Below, one piece after another: positions 14,791 through 23,264 of a stretch of 34,663 nt of DNA (positions within the stretch are counted from its first letter, which is position 1; the number at the start of each line of letters is the position of its first letter). Under the pieces are notes generated by a model that made no database searches, was not told the DNA's origin, and saw only the letters and a list, made by a program, of their open reading frames with translations. A program made the position numbers and the translations under genes. The DNA is from a virus, in IMG/VR virus record IMGVR_UViG_3300031251_000072, positions 1 through 34,663 of that record; one strand, given 5' to 3'.

Positions 14791-16487
14791 CAAACCCCCG
14801 CCTTAAGCGCCGCCTGCGCCCTCATAGATTGCATCAAATCCCCCGCCGCCGTCCCCGGCTGCGTAGACACCGACCCCGCCTTATTCATCACATCAGCACC
14901 CTGCTGCATCATCGCCATCTTCTGCTGTTGCGCCTGAGCGTCCGCCCGCTGTTGGCGAATCAACGCCACCTGCTTATCGGACACAATAAGCTGTGGATCC
15001 ACCCCCAACTTCTCCGCCAAGGCATCCGCATACTCATCAGCATTCAGCTTATCCAAAATCGAAGGCGCAAACGTTGCGATCTGGCCGATAGACTGCGCAA
15101 ACCGTTCCATCCCAGACACCGCCACGGCTTTTTGAGCCTGAGCCAAAATCGACACATACTCAATATTCAGTTCATGCCCCGCCAATTCCTGTGGTGCCGG
15201 GGGCAACAAGCCACCTTCCAGCAACCGCGCAAACGTCGTCTCAATCAAGGGAGCCAAAAGTTCATTCGAAAGCCGCTCCACCACCGGCCCCAGCATCAAC
15301 ATCTTCTCTTCATTTCGAGCGGCAACCTCGGTCGCAGTCATAGAGCCATTCGCCGGCTGCTGAGAAATCATCAAAAACAAATCCGAATAAAACGCCTTAT
15401 TGATGCGTAACCGGCAATCCTGCTGTTTCTCCATCAACCCGCGCAGATCAAGCTGCACATCAAACGCCGTCTTAATCGCAGCCCCAGCGCCGGTTGCATC
15501 GTAATAACTAATCCCGCCCGGAAAAATCTCAAGCTCCCGATTTTTCATAGACGTCGGCACCTGCAACGGCGGGTTAGCCTGATAATCTATGCCCTGTTGC
15601 ATCCGAAACTCAGCATTCTGCAAGCCCTTGATGTCGCCAAGCGCAAACATCCCAGGGCTCAAGCCATAAATATCCCCGCCAACCGTCTTCCAACGCGGAC
15701 ACACACACGGGAAAGACTTAAACCCCGATACCCGTAAAGGTCTGGCACGAAAAGACGCGTCGTAATAAACCGATTTCCACGCCATGTTCTTGGCATCCGG
15801 CAGGTTGGTATCTCTATCGGTACGCGGCTCAATCGCGTGAACAATGGTGACCCACTGATCAAGAGAACCCCGATCAAACTGATTTTGCCAAGCAAACGAA
15901 ACATTTTCATAACCAAACTCCGCCACCACCGCCGCCAAGGGTTTTTGAAACTCGCGGTACAAGGTTGTCACCTCCCCGCGCCAATCGACAGACAACGCAT
16001 ACTCGCCAATGGTAAACGGGTGCAAATGGATAACATTACGGTAATCATCGGCGATCAACGCCGCCGCCGTACCAAAACAACCCAGTTCCTCATACATGCC
16101 ATGTAACACCCGATACACATTGGACGCGGCAAACACATCCTCAATCTTGCCGGTCACCAGGCTTAACCAGACTTTCACCGGCTCAAACGCCAACAAATCC
16201 CGATCAGCCAAAGTCAACGCAAACCAAGGCCGAGAAGGCGAGGTCATGCCCGACATCATCCCCGCCGCCAACGTATTCAACGCATCGGAACCGGTATTGT
16301 CATAAATCGCATTAAACCGCTTATAACCTTTATTGCGATCACTCAGAAAAAAACGCCCGTTCACCGGCAACAAAAATTCACTCAACTCATACCAATGCTG
16401 CCACCAAGTCGAACGCTCGCTCTTCAACGCCCCCCAACGCTGCTGAAGCAAAACAACCTCTTTAGCCCACTCGCCACAGTCGATCAT
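14790..16487 (-). CDS. Portal (head-tail connector) protein, podoviral type
   Basis: About 565 aa from ATG 16487. This start overlaps the upstream TGA (ATGA) and is preferred over a GTG at 16499. The N-terminus shows QQRWGALKSERSTWWQHW and AIYDNTGSDALNTLAAGM, then MSGMTSPSRPWFALTLAD, classic for the podoviral head-tail connector family. MEKQQDCRLRINKAFYSDLF and MTATEVAARNEEKML occur in the second half, also hallmarks. The C-terminal 60 residues are Gln/Ala-rich helix, probably the barrel. It forms the dodecameric ring through which DNA passes. Confidence 0.92.
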   Translation of the reverse strand: MIDCGEWAKEVVLLQQRWGALKSERSTWWQHWYELSEFLLPVNGRFFLSDRNKGYKRFNAIYDNTGSDALNTLAAGMMSGMTSPSRPWFALTLADRDLLAFEPVKVWLSLVTGKIEDVFAASNVYRVLHGMYEELGCFGTAAALIADDYRNVIHLHPFTIGEYALSVDWRGEVTTLYREFQKPLAAVVAEFGYENVSFAWQNQFDRGSLDQWVTIVHAIEPRTDRDTNLPDAKNMAWKSVYYDASFRARPLRVSGFKSFPCVCPRWKTVGGDIYGLSPGMFALGDIKGLQNAEFRMQQGIDYQANPPLQVPTSMKNRELEIFPGGISYYDATGAGAAIKTAFDVQLDLRGLMEKQQDCRLRINKAFYSDLFLMISQQPANGSMTATEVAARNEEKMLMLGPVVERLSNELLAPLIETTFARLLEGGLLPPAPQELAGHELNIEYVSILAQAQKAVAVSGMERFAQSIGQIATFAPSILDKLNADEYADALAEKLGVDPQLIVSDKQVALIRQQRADAQAQQQKMAMMQQGADVMNKAGSVSTQPGTAAGDLMQSMRAQAALKAGV

Positions 16488-16570
16488 GAAAACAGCCACC
16501 GCAAGCCATTAATAAATTTAATCAGCCACTTAACCACCACAAGCAAGCCAATCAACGCCAAAACGTCCAT
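16484..16570 (-). CDS. 28-aa membrane microprotein upstream of portal
   Basis: The product MDVLALIGLLVVVKWLIKFI plus NGLRWLFS is a single hydrophobic, Trp-containing helix with two Lys. The ATG shares a base with the stop of the preceding 67-aa gene (TGATG) and its TGA overlaps the portal ATG. Such one-span peptides are common near terminase and portal genes but their role is unclear. Coupling on both sides is the evidence for translation. Confidence 0.5.
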   Translation of the reverse strand: MDVLALIGLLVVVKWLIKFINGLRWLFS

Positions 16571-16773
16571 CACTGCCCCAACAGCGTCTTCACGCCCAAA
16601 GTTTGCGATGAAACCGGATCGCCCAGTCCGCCTGTCAACAACGTAGACCCATACTGCTGAGCAGATTGCGCAGCAGTAGACGCCCGCACAGCCGCAGCAG
16701 CAGGCTGCACAGCAGCTTGTGGCGGCGGCGGAGCAGCAGCAACAGCCGGCGCGGATGGAGCAGAAAAACACAT
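16570..16773 (-). CDS. 67-aa conserved-type podoviral protein (MCF...KTLLGQ)
   Basis: The product starts MCFSAPSAPAVAAAPPPPQA, is Ala/Pro-rich and ends GLGDPVSSQTLGVKTLLGQ. Small proteins with the plan MCF/MC + Pro/Ala linker + GLG...K(K)TLLGQ occur between terminase and portal genes of many podoviruses. The function is not established. Another reading frame over the same DNA gives a Cys-rich peptide, but that is an artefact of the Ala/Pro codons. Confidence 0.65.
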   Translation of the reverse strand: MCFSAPSAPAVAAAPPPPQAAVQPAAAAVRASTAAQSAQQYGSTLLTGGLGDPVSSQTLGVKTLLGQ

Positions 16774-16776
16774 AAA

Positions 16777-18297
16777 CTACCTCTTAAACGGATCATGACC
16801 CCGCACAGCAAACGCCTTATCACGACCACCACGCGGAATACCTTGTTTTTTCAAAACGGGAAAAGCAAACGACAGCGCCAGCGCATCCGCCTTATTCGGC
16901 GACGGCAGCTTACGCCGCTTCATATCCTGCTTACTCTCCAGCTGTATCTTCCCATCCAAACGCGGTACCGTTTCAGGACCGGTCAAATCAGCATACAACT
17001 CAGCATCATCGGGAATCGAACCGCCTTCCTTCAGCCAGTCTTTTGCCAGCCCCCACATTTCAGCTCGTTTATTCAGGTAGCCAGGATTAGATGACGCCCC
17101 GCCAAACTCCACCAGCCTCCAGTTACGACCTAAACTCTTACCCGCTGAATAAATACCGGTCCCGTAACCCATATCGATGAACACCGCATCTGCGTCATAC
17201 TCATCCTCAAAATTCATCAGCAGGTTGGCGATATAAATATCATCATCATTCTTGGGTAACACCTTCAGAATTTTGAACATCAAACCCTGCCGCATGGCGA
17301 TCACCAGATCATCATCGCCTTCCCAGGCCGGATCACAGGTAATGATGATCGGCGCAAAACTGACTTGCTCTTTTCGCAACATAACCTTTTGCGCAGCATC
17401 CACCAAGTTCGTACCAATAAACTGCTTAGTCGATGCAGACGGAAACATCCCGCGAACCCGAACCTTCACCCTGTCAGAGTCAATGCCGAAATCGGCAATG
17501 TCTTGCGCGATCTTCTCTTTGTTGGGCAGGTGAGCCGTGCGGCTATCAATCTGCCGAGTAATCCAGCGATGACGCATGCCATGAAACGATTTATGAAACT
17601 CACCACTGCCGCGCACCGGATTACCGAACGTAAAAAACATCGGTTCCCCGTCAGTCAATCCACCTTCAGCCACCTCAAAAACTTTGTTGTGGATCGCTGA
17701 GGCCTCATCGAAAATATAAAAAGATGTGGAATTGGCGGCATGCTGCCCAGCAAATGATTCAGAATTGTGCTCATCAGACGTTTCACCCTTCACCACCCAA
17801 GATTCTGGGTGATCATGTTGATAAATCTGCATATTCCCCTTGCCGGTGTTGATCTGAAACAACGAAGCCGTAATCGACCGATTAAACCAATAGGCGATCT
17901 GAGCCCAGGTTTTGCCATGCAACTGGGTGTACGTGTTCGCGGTCACAGTCCCCTTGCAAAAAGGCCGAGTGCTCATTATCCACGGCACCAGCCAGCCGGT
18001 AAGACTCGATTTGCCAATACCATGACCGGACGCCGTAGCCATCCTAATCGGATCAACTGCGTGTTGGCCGTCAAAACGGCGCTTGCGCACCTCAGCACCC
18101 AATTCTTCAAGAAAGTCACAAGCCCATAAATCCGGACCAAACTCAGATTGATATTTGTCACGGTATTGAGCCGGCAACGGCACCAGTTGAATTGCCTTGT
18201 CAGTTGTCCATGGAAACGCATACATCACAAATCCCAGCGGATCGTCATAGAACTCAGCCATCCGAGCGGCCAATTCTTTCAGATCATCAGCGGTCAT
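16777..18297 (-). CDS. terL: Terminase large subunit (packaging ATPase/nuclease)
   Basis: This 506-aa protein has a Walker-A-like motif ASGHGIGKSS (89-98) and Walker B YIFDEAS (194-200). Motif III-like FTFGNPVRGSGEF is at 222-234. The nuclease acidic residues lie at TCDPAWEGDDD (D322), VFIDMGYGTG (D376) and NKADALALSF near 475. Gln-box-like residues precede. It pumps DNA into the prohead and cuts concatemers. The start overlaps the small subunit stop (ATGA). Length and order are normal. Confidence 0.93.
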   Translation of the reverse strand: MTADDLKELAARMAEFYDDPLGFVMYAFPWTTDKAIQLVPLPAQYRDKYQSEFGPDLWACDFLEELGAEVRKRRFDGQHAVDPIRMATASGHGIGKSSLTGWLVPWIMSTRPFCKGTVTANTYTQLHGKTWAQIAYWFNRSITASLFQINTGKGNMQIYQHDHPESWVVKGETSDEHNSESFAGQHAANSTSFYIFDEASAIHNKVFEVAEGGLTDGEPMFFTFGNPVRGSGEFHKSFHGMRHRWITRQIDSRTAHLPNKEKIAQDIADFGIDSDRVKVRVRGMFPSASTKQFIGTNLVDAAQKVMLRKEQVSFAPIIITCDPAWEGDDDLVIAMRQGLMFKILKVLPKNDDDIYIANLLMNFEDEYDADAVFIDMGYGTGIYSAGKSLGRNWRLVEFGGASSNPGYLNKRAEMWGLAKDWLKEGGSIPDDAELYADLTGPETVPRLDGKIQLESKQDMKRRKLPSPNKADALALSFAFPVLKKQGIPRGGRDKAFAVRGHDPFKR

Positions 18298-18824
18298 TTT
18301 ACAATCCGCTCGCGCGCTTCAAGCAACATATCGGCAAATGAGTTATCAACCTCGACAGCCAACTTATCTTTCAGCATGCCTTGGTGCCGCATAATCAACT
18401 GAATCGCATCGAGCTTAGGCCACAGCTTGATTTTATATGTCCGACCGACAAGCTTGCCGTCTTCGTCGGTTTTGTCGATAACTTCAATACTTTGTACCGC
18501 ACCAGCCAACGCATCAGGCCAGTCCTGTACGGGGATAACGGCCCCATCGGCATCAAAGAACGCCTTCAGATTGCTATAGCCTATAACGATCAATTCAGAC
18601 AATACCCTGTCTTGACTAACGCCAACTCTAAGCGCTCTTTCGGCCTGTTTCTCTTCGATTGCTTTCACAATAGCCGGATTTGTCAGGTTCTGAGAAGCCT
18701 GCTGACGCGCAGACTTATTGCTATAGCCAGCACGAATAGCGGCTTGAGTACCATTGGCATCCATCAAGTACTCATCAACAAATAACTGTTGGCGAGCATT
18801 TAAAATATCGTACGCGGCACTCAA
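18294..18824 (-). CDS. terS: Terminase small subunit (Terminase_2 family)
   Basis: This 176-aa protein shows LNARQQLFVDEYLMDANGTQ, AAIRAGYSNKSARQQASQNL and NPAIVKAIEEKQAER. These form the standard helix-turn-helix DNA-recognition part of Terminase_2 proteins. The C-terminal part (IQLIMRHQGMLKDK) contacts the large subunit. The best start is a TTG at 18824 with GGAG upstream; no ATG in frame would keep the first helix. It is the first gene of the late packaging/head operon, placed after a terminator. Confidence 0.88.
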   Translation of the reverse strand: MSAAYDILNARQQLFVDEYLMDANGTQAAIRAGYSNKSARQQASQNLTNPAIVKAIEEKQAERALRVGVSQDRVLSELIVIGYSNLKAFFDADGAVIPVQDWPDALAGAVQSIEVIDKTDEDGKLVGRTYKIKLWPKLDAIQLIMRHQGMLKDKLAVEVDNSFADMLLEARERIVK

Positions 18825-18880
18825 AACCTAACTCCAAAAACGCGACAATCGCCGCAAAGCCACAAACAAAAAAAATTCCA

Positions 18881-18912
18881 AAAAAAAAGCCCGCTCGTTT
18901 CCGGGCAGGCTT
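18881..18912 (-). terminator. Intrinsic terminator between the Q-like gene and terS
   Basis: On the minus strand, GCCCG pairs with CGGGC around an 8-nt loop (18889-18893 with 18902-18906), followed by eight T residues (18888-18881). It faces transcripts coming from the early minus-strand genes. Late genes beyond it would need antitermination or a new promoter. Confidence 0.75.
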
Positions 18913-18967
18913 TCGTCAAGTATAGCGATTTATAGGGCAAAACTGCGTCAGTGTCAAGCAGCGTCAA

Positions 18968-19477
18968 TCAATGCGCCAAACACGATTGCACCGCCATATC
19001 TAAACCACTGAGATAACTAATAATTTCCCGATACCGTCCAACCCAGCGCCGCCGCCAAGTAGGATCAGAAAAACCGACAAACTGGGCCACTTTGCGCCCG
19101 GATAGCGGTTCGACACCCAATTTCCCAGGCTCTGGCCGCACGACATCAAACACCGCCACCCGAGAAATCCGCAGCAACAATGCCTGATCGGCATCCCAGC
19201 TTTGCCGCTCAGCCAGTTCAGCAGCGCGGTCGCAAGTGGCAGAAACCAGCCATTCAGTCGCTTGCGGATCCAGCAAGTACTTAGCCAGCGCAAAACTCAT
19301 GGCATCAGAAGCCAAGCCACCCAACATCCCGGCCAGCTCGCTCTTGGTCAACACCACATCACCACTACGCCCTGAATCGTGTTCAGCCAACATCGACCCC
19401 ACACCCATCAAAGCAATCAACTCGACCCGCTCAAATCGTTCAACCTTTGCTATCAACCACCTCCGCCTGTTCGGCAT
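18968..19477 (-). CDS. Candidate late-gene regulator (Q-like position, C-terminal helix-turn-helix-like)
   Basis: From ATG 19477 the product is about 169 aa. The N-terminal half is helical (ELIALMGVGSMLAEHDSGRS, LTKSELAGMLGGLASDAM, FALAKYLLDP). The C-terminus has SGRKVAQFVGFSDPTWRRRW followed by YREIISYLSGLD, resembling a DNA-binding helix-turn-helix. It is the last early gene before a terminator and the packaging genes, the place of antiterminator Q in lambdoid phages. Sequence similarity to Q is not evident to me, so the name rests on position. The first residues overlap the upstream gene and the true start is uncertain. Confidence 0.45.
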   Translation of the reverse strand: MPNRRRWLIAKVERFERVELIALMGVGSMLAEHDSGRSGDVVLTKSELAGMLGGLASDAMSFALAKYLLDPQATEWLVSATCDRAAELAERQSWDADQALLLRISRVAVFDVVRPEPGKLGVEPLSGRKVAQFVGFSDPTWRRRWVGRYREIISYLSGLDMAVQSCLAH

Positions 19478-19670
19478 ACTGTTTACATTTACGGCCCAAA
19501 AGCTTGCCCTTATCACAATAATCCTCGCCCCACTCAGTCCGCACCCAAGCGCAGCCCGCACACGTCCCGTTTTCCAGCGAGATCAACAAATCCAGCGGGT
19601 CGCGATACCCCCGCCGTTCTAAAATTTCAGCTATCCACACCTCCCATTTAAAAAAACTTCTGCCTGACAT
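19440..19670 (-). CDS. 76-aa cysteine-rich phage protein, possible zinc binder
   Basis: From ATG 19670 the product starts MSGRSFFKWEVWIAEILE. It then has LENGTCAGCAWVRTEWGEDYC and GKLLGRKCKQY. The four cysteines (CAGC ... C ... C) could hold one zinc ion. A longer open frame to 19874 would cross the GC-alternating tract and has an unlikely composition, so I reject that extension. It is upstream of the Q-like gene and overlaps it by 38 bp. Family unknown. Confidence 0.5.
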   Translation of the reverse strand: MSGRSFFKWEVWIAEILERRGYRDPLDLLISLENGTCAGCAWVRTEWGEDYCDKGKLLGRKCKQYAEQAEVVDSKG

Positions 19671-20098
19671 CTTTGGCGGCCATGCGCCCAACCTCGCCCA
19701 ACCTAAAACTTTTAACGTTGGGCGGCTGCAACCCTTGTCTTTTCTACCTTTGCCTAACGTCCAAGGTAAAACAGTAAAATAAAAAAAATAAAAACGCCGA
19801 AGATTACACGCGCGTACACGCGCGCGCGTATGTGTGCGCCCAAGGGAAAAACCTTGGACATTGGGCGAACCCATGCGGAGCGCGGTCTACAGCCGCCCAA
19901 CGTTCTAAATCCGCCCAGGGCGAAAACCCAAAACCTCCATTTTTTGCGTGCGAGCTGCCGCTGGCGCGAGGGCGAAGCGCGGCAAAAGAAAACAGAAAAA
20001 ATCGCGAAAAACCGCTAGCGCAGGCGCAGAGTGGCGCGGCACATCGCCGAAGAACGGCGCGGAAGAAATAATGAGTCCTTCGGACGTTAATTTTGATT
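19671..20098. other. 428-bp non-coding block with origin-like structure
   Basis: No credible gene occupies this gap next to the primase. It holds seven CGCCCA(A/G) motifs in both orientations: tandem CGCCCAACCT at 19685 and 19695, an inverted copy at 19716, then 19837, 19861 (inverted), 19893 and 19911. AACGTTGGGCGGCTG (19714-19728) recurs perfectly inverted at 19890-19904. An A-rich stretch (19764-19795) adjoins a 35-nt alternating purine-pyrimidine tract. Repeats plus an easily melted segment beside a primase gene suggest a replication origin or a regulator-binding region. A+G-rich DNA with several A-runs follows to 20098. Confidence 0.45.
19805..19839. other. Perfect 35-nt alternating purine-pyrimidine tract (Z-DNA prone)
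   Basis: Every step from 19805 to 19839 alternates pyrimidine and purine, mostly CG and CA/TG steps, including (CG)5. This is a strong candidate for left-handed DNA under negative supercoiling. It lies between an A-rich run and a CGCCCAA motif. Confidence 0.85.
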
Positions 20099-22621
20099 TT
20101 AAGCATTCTGACTCTCCGAAGGCGTCGAATATTTTTCAAAGTCCGACTTGATCCGGCGCTGCTCAAGCGGTCTTAGAAACCCACGGCGCCGCAATACCCC
20201 GCACCGAGGGCTTGGCTCTTTCACATTCACCCATCCCATAGCAGCCATCACGCGACCCAAACGTTGCGACATCTCGCCCCTGGGATCGATCTTTTGCCGC
20301 TCTATCCCGCAGCCTTTAATCAACAGGTAATTGGTTGGAAACCAGTTAAAGTCAGAATTGAAATTGTTATTGATGAATGAATCCAGCAGCTCGATCCACT
20401 GATCGTCTTGCAATCGGGCATTTTGTTCGGGCACGAAATACAGATCTTCTTCTTCCCGCGCCGGGTAATAGCGCTCGCCGGAATTCACGCGGTGAATCGC
20501 CTCGGCAAACAACAGCTCTTTATGCTCTCGAAGCCATTCAATATCGATCTCTGTACAGCGGAGGGGCCAGATACGTCGATTACCTGTCATGTCACGCAGA
20601 TACTGATCCAAATTGGTTGTGCCGCCAAAAACACAACAACGAGGCGAAACGATCGGCCGCTTGTCATACGGCCGGCGGAACTTGTCGCTAACCACGGTCA
20701 TGAACTGTTTGAAATCCCGATCTTCGGCTCGGTTAAACTGACCCATTTCGGCGAATTCATGCAACCAAACACCCTGAATGGCCATAATGCCTTCGTTGGT
20801 ATTGATCTCAAACGCGGACTCAGAAAACCACGGCTCAGCCAAGGCGCGGAACAATGTCGATTTACCCTGACCCTGAGAACCCTCAAGAACCAGGCAATAA
20901 TCAAATTTACAGCCAGGCCGGAAAGCACGGGCGATCATGCCCATAATGAAAAACCGGCCGGCCAGCTTTAAATATTCCGAGCGCTCGCTATCAGTAACCT
21001 CGGCCAGCCAGTAATCAAGCCGATCAACACCGTCCCATGCCGGCAGCGAATTTAAATAATCTTTCAGCGGATGATAGCGATGGTAATCTGCAGCCAGGGA
21101 AACACCGTCCTTGATCGTGGACTGGCTCTTGATGACCAGATTTAAGTTATCAACCAGCCACTCATTAAATCGCAAATCGTCAGAGTCCTGCCAATCGCCA
21201 AGTGTTTGGTTCCACGGCGCATTGTGTCGCTCATATGATTGAGCAAATTCGTTATAGCGGATGCAGCCCTTTAGCAGTGGATGATGCCGCAAAATCTTGC
21301 CGATATTCGACATACAAGGCTCATACGCGCCGTTGGATTTTTTCAGCAGATCATCCGACCACCACGGCCCTTGGCCAGGTCGAGGCTCATCATCCGCCGG
21401 CGGCTCATCACCACCCGAACCCAAAGCACCATTCCCGCCGCCAGCGCAAGCAGGTACAAGCGGGGGATTGACTTTGTTTTCCTCGGTATCCGGCAAATCC
21501 GGCTTAAATCGCCGAGATTTAGTCTTAATGTATTCGGCCAATCCGTTAGAGTCCAGCCCGTCGCCGGCCGCATCCACAATATCCCAACCGTTTTTCTTAA
21601 CGCCAGGCTCATCGATGTCCATCACGAACACCGTACAATCAAACCCGGCCAGAATAGACGCAATCTGCTGAGCTGTTTTATAGCCAGGCTGTTGCTCCAG
21701 CGGCAAATAATCAGGCACAAAATCCGCCGGCGCATCCTTGGGTCGCTTTGCGCGTTGGCTATCAGTATCCGGCCAAATCACCACGCGTCGACCAGCACAC
21801 GGCGACCAATCAGCACGATCAGGAACCTTTCCACCGCCTGGCCAGGACAAAACAGCCAAATCTGGAAGGGATTCATGCGCAAAATCCGCACACTTCTCGC
21901 CTTCCACGATAAAAAGTGTCGCCTCAGGCTTGGCCGCCAGGCGATCTAGGCCGTAAAGCGGGCGCGGCTGCGTCCATTGCATCCAGCGCCAATCACATTT
22001 TTTGGTTTTTTCGTGCCGAGCCCAAACCAGAGGATACAGCTCCTTGCCGCCCTCTGAATTAGTGTAACGATACATATAGCCCAGCAGCTCACCGCTCAGG
22101 CCTTTATACGTATAAATGGCCTCCGGTAATCCTCGATACATATGCGCACGAGGTACGGCTGTTACATTGGCAGGTGCCGGCAGGGATAGCCATTTCGGAT
22201 CTAAATCTTTATCGCTCTCGGGCGGATTATTCACCGCCCGAGTAGGCTTTTTCGTCGCAGCAGCCCCTTGGCTGCTGTTAGTTGGTTGTTTCTTTGAGGA
22301 CTGTCTCTTCGAATCCAAATACGGCTCAACGCCGCAAATCTCTGCCACGGCCACCGCTGCCTCAGCAGACTCAATGCCATGCAGAAACTGATAGAGATCG
22401 ATCATATCCGTGCCGATATCGCCGGTCGCAAAATCCACCCACAAACCAGCCTTGCCGGCAACATTCACTTTAAAGCTACCGACATGCGCATCCGCTCGCG
22501 TCGGATTCCGGCACACATATTCCGGCCCCTCGAACTTTCCACCCGGCAACCAGTCGCACACCAGCTGCCGGATCTGATCGAGACTGGCCCGCTTAATGGC
22601 AGGAAAATTAATTTTAGCCAC
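20099..22621 (-). CDS. Primase-helicase fusion (zinc-ribbon-like N-terminus, Toprim, VapE/VirE-type ATPase)
   Basis: This 840-aa protein has three parts. Residues 1-100 have a primase-like start (EYVCRNPTRADAHVGSF, LWVDFATGDIGTDMIDLYQF). A Toprim domain lies at about 233-345 (LFIVEGEKCADFA, VIWPDTDS, VFVMDIDEPG). The C-terminal VapE/VirE-family ATPase has Walker A LEGSQGQGKST at 579-589. It also has WLHEFAEMGQF and an arginine-rich stretch RDMTGNRRIWPL. It probably primes and unwinds phage DNA. A low-complexity linker (380-415) separates primase from helicase. The adjacent repeat block is a natural candidate for the origin it serves. Confidence 0.85.
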   Translation of the reverse strand: MAKINFPAIKRASLDQIRQLVCDWLPGGKFEGPEYVCRNPTRADAHVGSFKVNVAGKAGLWVDFATGDIGTDMIDLYQFLHGIESAEAAVAVAEICGVEPYLDSKRQSSKKQPTNSSQGAAATKKPTRAVNNPPESDKDLDPKWLSLPAPANVTAVPRAHMYRGLPEAIYTYKGLSGELLGYMYRYTNSEGGKELYPLVWARHEKTKKCDWRWMQWTQPRPLYGLDRLAAKPEATLFIVEGEKCADFAHESLPDLAVLSWPGGGKVPDRADWSPCAGRRVVIWPDTDSQRAKRPKDAPADFVPDYLPLEQQPGYKTAQQIASILAGFDCTVFVMDIDEPGVKKNGWDIVDAAGDGLDSNGLAEYIKTKSRRFKPDLPDTEENKVNPPLVPACAGGGNGALGSGGDEPPADDEPRPGQGPWWSDDLLKKSNGAYEPCMSNIGKILRHHPLLKGCIRYNEFAQSYERHNAPWNQTLGDWQDSDDLRFNEWLVDNLNLVIKSQSTIKDGVSLAADYHRYHPLKDYLNSLPAWDGVDRLDYWLAEVTDSERSEYLKLAGRFFIMGMIARAFRPGCKFDYCLVLEGSQGQGKSTLFRALAEPWFSESAFEINTNEGIMAIQGVWLHEFAEMGQFNRAEDRDFKQFMTVVSDKFRRPYDKRPIVSPRCCVFGGTTNLDQYLRDMTGNRRIWPLRCTEIDIEWLREHKELLFAEAIHRVNSGERYYPAREEEDLYFVPEQNARLQDDQWIELLDSFINNNFNSDFNWFPTNYLLIKGCGIERQKIDPRGEMSQRLGRVMAAMGWVNVKEPSPRCGVLRRRGFLRPLEQRRIKSDFEKYSTPSESQNA

Positions 22622-22654
22622 GGCCTAAAATCCCTTTAAAAATCCGTAAGCTCA

Positions 22655-22888
22655 TCAATCGCAATCAGGGCACGCTTTAGCCACGCCAACACCGACCACC
22701 AAGGCACCAACAGCATGCTCAAACGGCGGCGCCAACGTAGTGACTGCAATCGTGTAAGGCGGTATTGCCTGAAGATCGTCCCATTCATCCAAAACGCGAT
22801 AATCAGCCAGATGAGGGATCGCCAAAAGCCGCTCAATAAAGGCATTCTTCTTAGCTCCGTCCTCGCCGTAGACAATGACTATACTCAT
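22655..22888 (-). CDS. 77-aa hypothetical early protein
   Basis: From ATG 22888 (TGATG overlap with the upstream stop) the product begins MSIVIVYGEDGAKKNAFIER. It continues LLAIPHLADYRVLDEWDDLQ and ends with GVGVAKACPDCD. The first strand-loop-helix resembles a nucleotide-binding fold with a degenerate loop (GEDGAKKN), but the key GK[ST] is missing. A C-terminal CPDC may bind metal. Role unknown. Confidence 0.55.
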   Translation of the reverse strand: MSIVIVYGEDGAKKNAFIERLLAIPHLADYRVLDEWDDLQAIPPYTIAVTTLAPPFEHAVGALVVGVGVAKACPDCD

Positions 22889-23148
22889 CACCTAGCCCTG
22901 GCCAATTGCGACGGTTTTAAATGCAATACCAAATCCTCTTTCATCACCTTGGCGACGCTTCGAAGCTGGTCAGTTGTCAGGGTCCGCACCGCCAACCCTA
23001 AAATAGTGCCATCTCTAAACCCCCGATATACCGCACCGGGGATCGCCCACGCATCTTCGTTAGCCGGATCGGCAAGCACGAAACTACGCGAACCGATATG
23101 CGCCATCGCCACAAAATCAGTTTTTAATTTTTTCGCTTCATCTCTCAT
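22888..23148 (-). CDS. 86-aa hypothetical early protein
   Basis: The start at 23148 overlaps the stop of the upstream membrane microgene (ATGA). The product (MRDEAKKLKTDFVAMAHIGS...) contains AWAIPGAVYRGFRDGTILGL and a C-terminal basic helix (LTTDQLRSVAKVMKEDLVLHL). I do not recognise a family. A compact alpha/beta regulator is possible. Confidence 0.5.
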   Translation of the reverse strand: MRDEAKKLKTDFVAMAHIGSRSFVLADPANEDAWAIPGAVYRGFRDGTILGLAVRTLTTDQLRSVAKVMKEDLVLHLKPSQLARAR

Positions 23149-23264
23149 AAAATCACCGTCATGATAAAAAACAACAACCAAAACCCAACCCGCCAAGGTC
23201 CAAAATGACTCACCAAGGCCCAAATAACCGCCAATGGCAACAGCAGGTAATCAATCCATCGCAT
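23145..23264 (-). CDS. 39-aa membrane microprotein
   Basis: MRWIDYLLLPLAVIWALVSH is followed by FGPWRVGFWLLFFIMTVIL, giving two short hydrophobic spans linked by HFGPWR. It overlaps the LuxR-like gene by 14 bp and the next gene by 4 bp. The protein is compatible with a membrane hairpin. The coupled arrangement supports translation. Confidence 0.55.
   Translation of the reverse strand: MRWIDYLLLPLAVIWALVSHFGPWRVGFWLLFFIMTVIL

Noticed and set aside
16571-16771. A cysteine-rich minus-strand frame (runs such as CCCC and SCCAACCC)
   Set aside because: It is a shifted reading of the Ala/Pro-rich 67-aa gene. Only its last 28 codons, after a new ATG, look real.
19804-20166. Overlapping frames on both strands across the alternating GC tract
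   Set aside because: The products are Arg-rich and repetitive from the local base pattern, start inside the Z-DNA-prone tract and have no ribosome sites.
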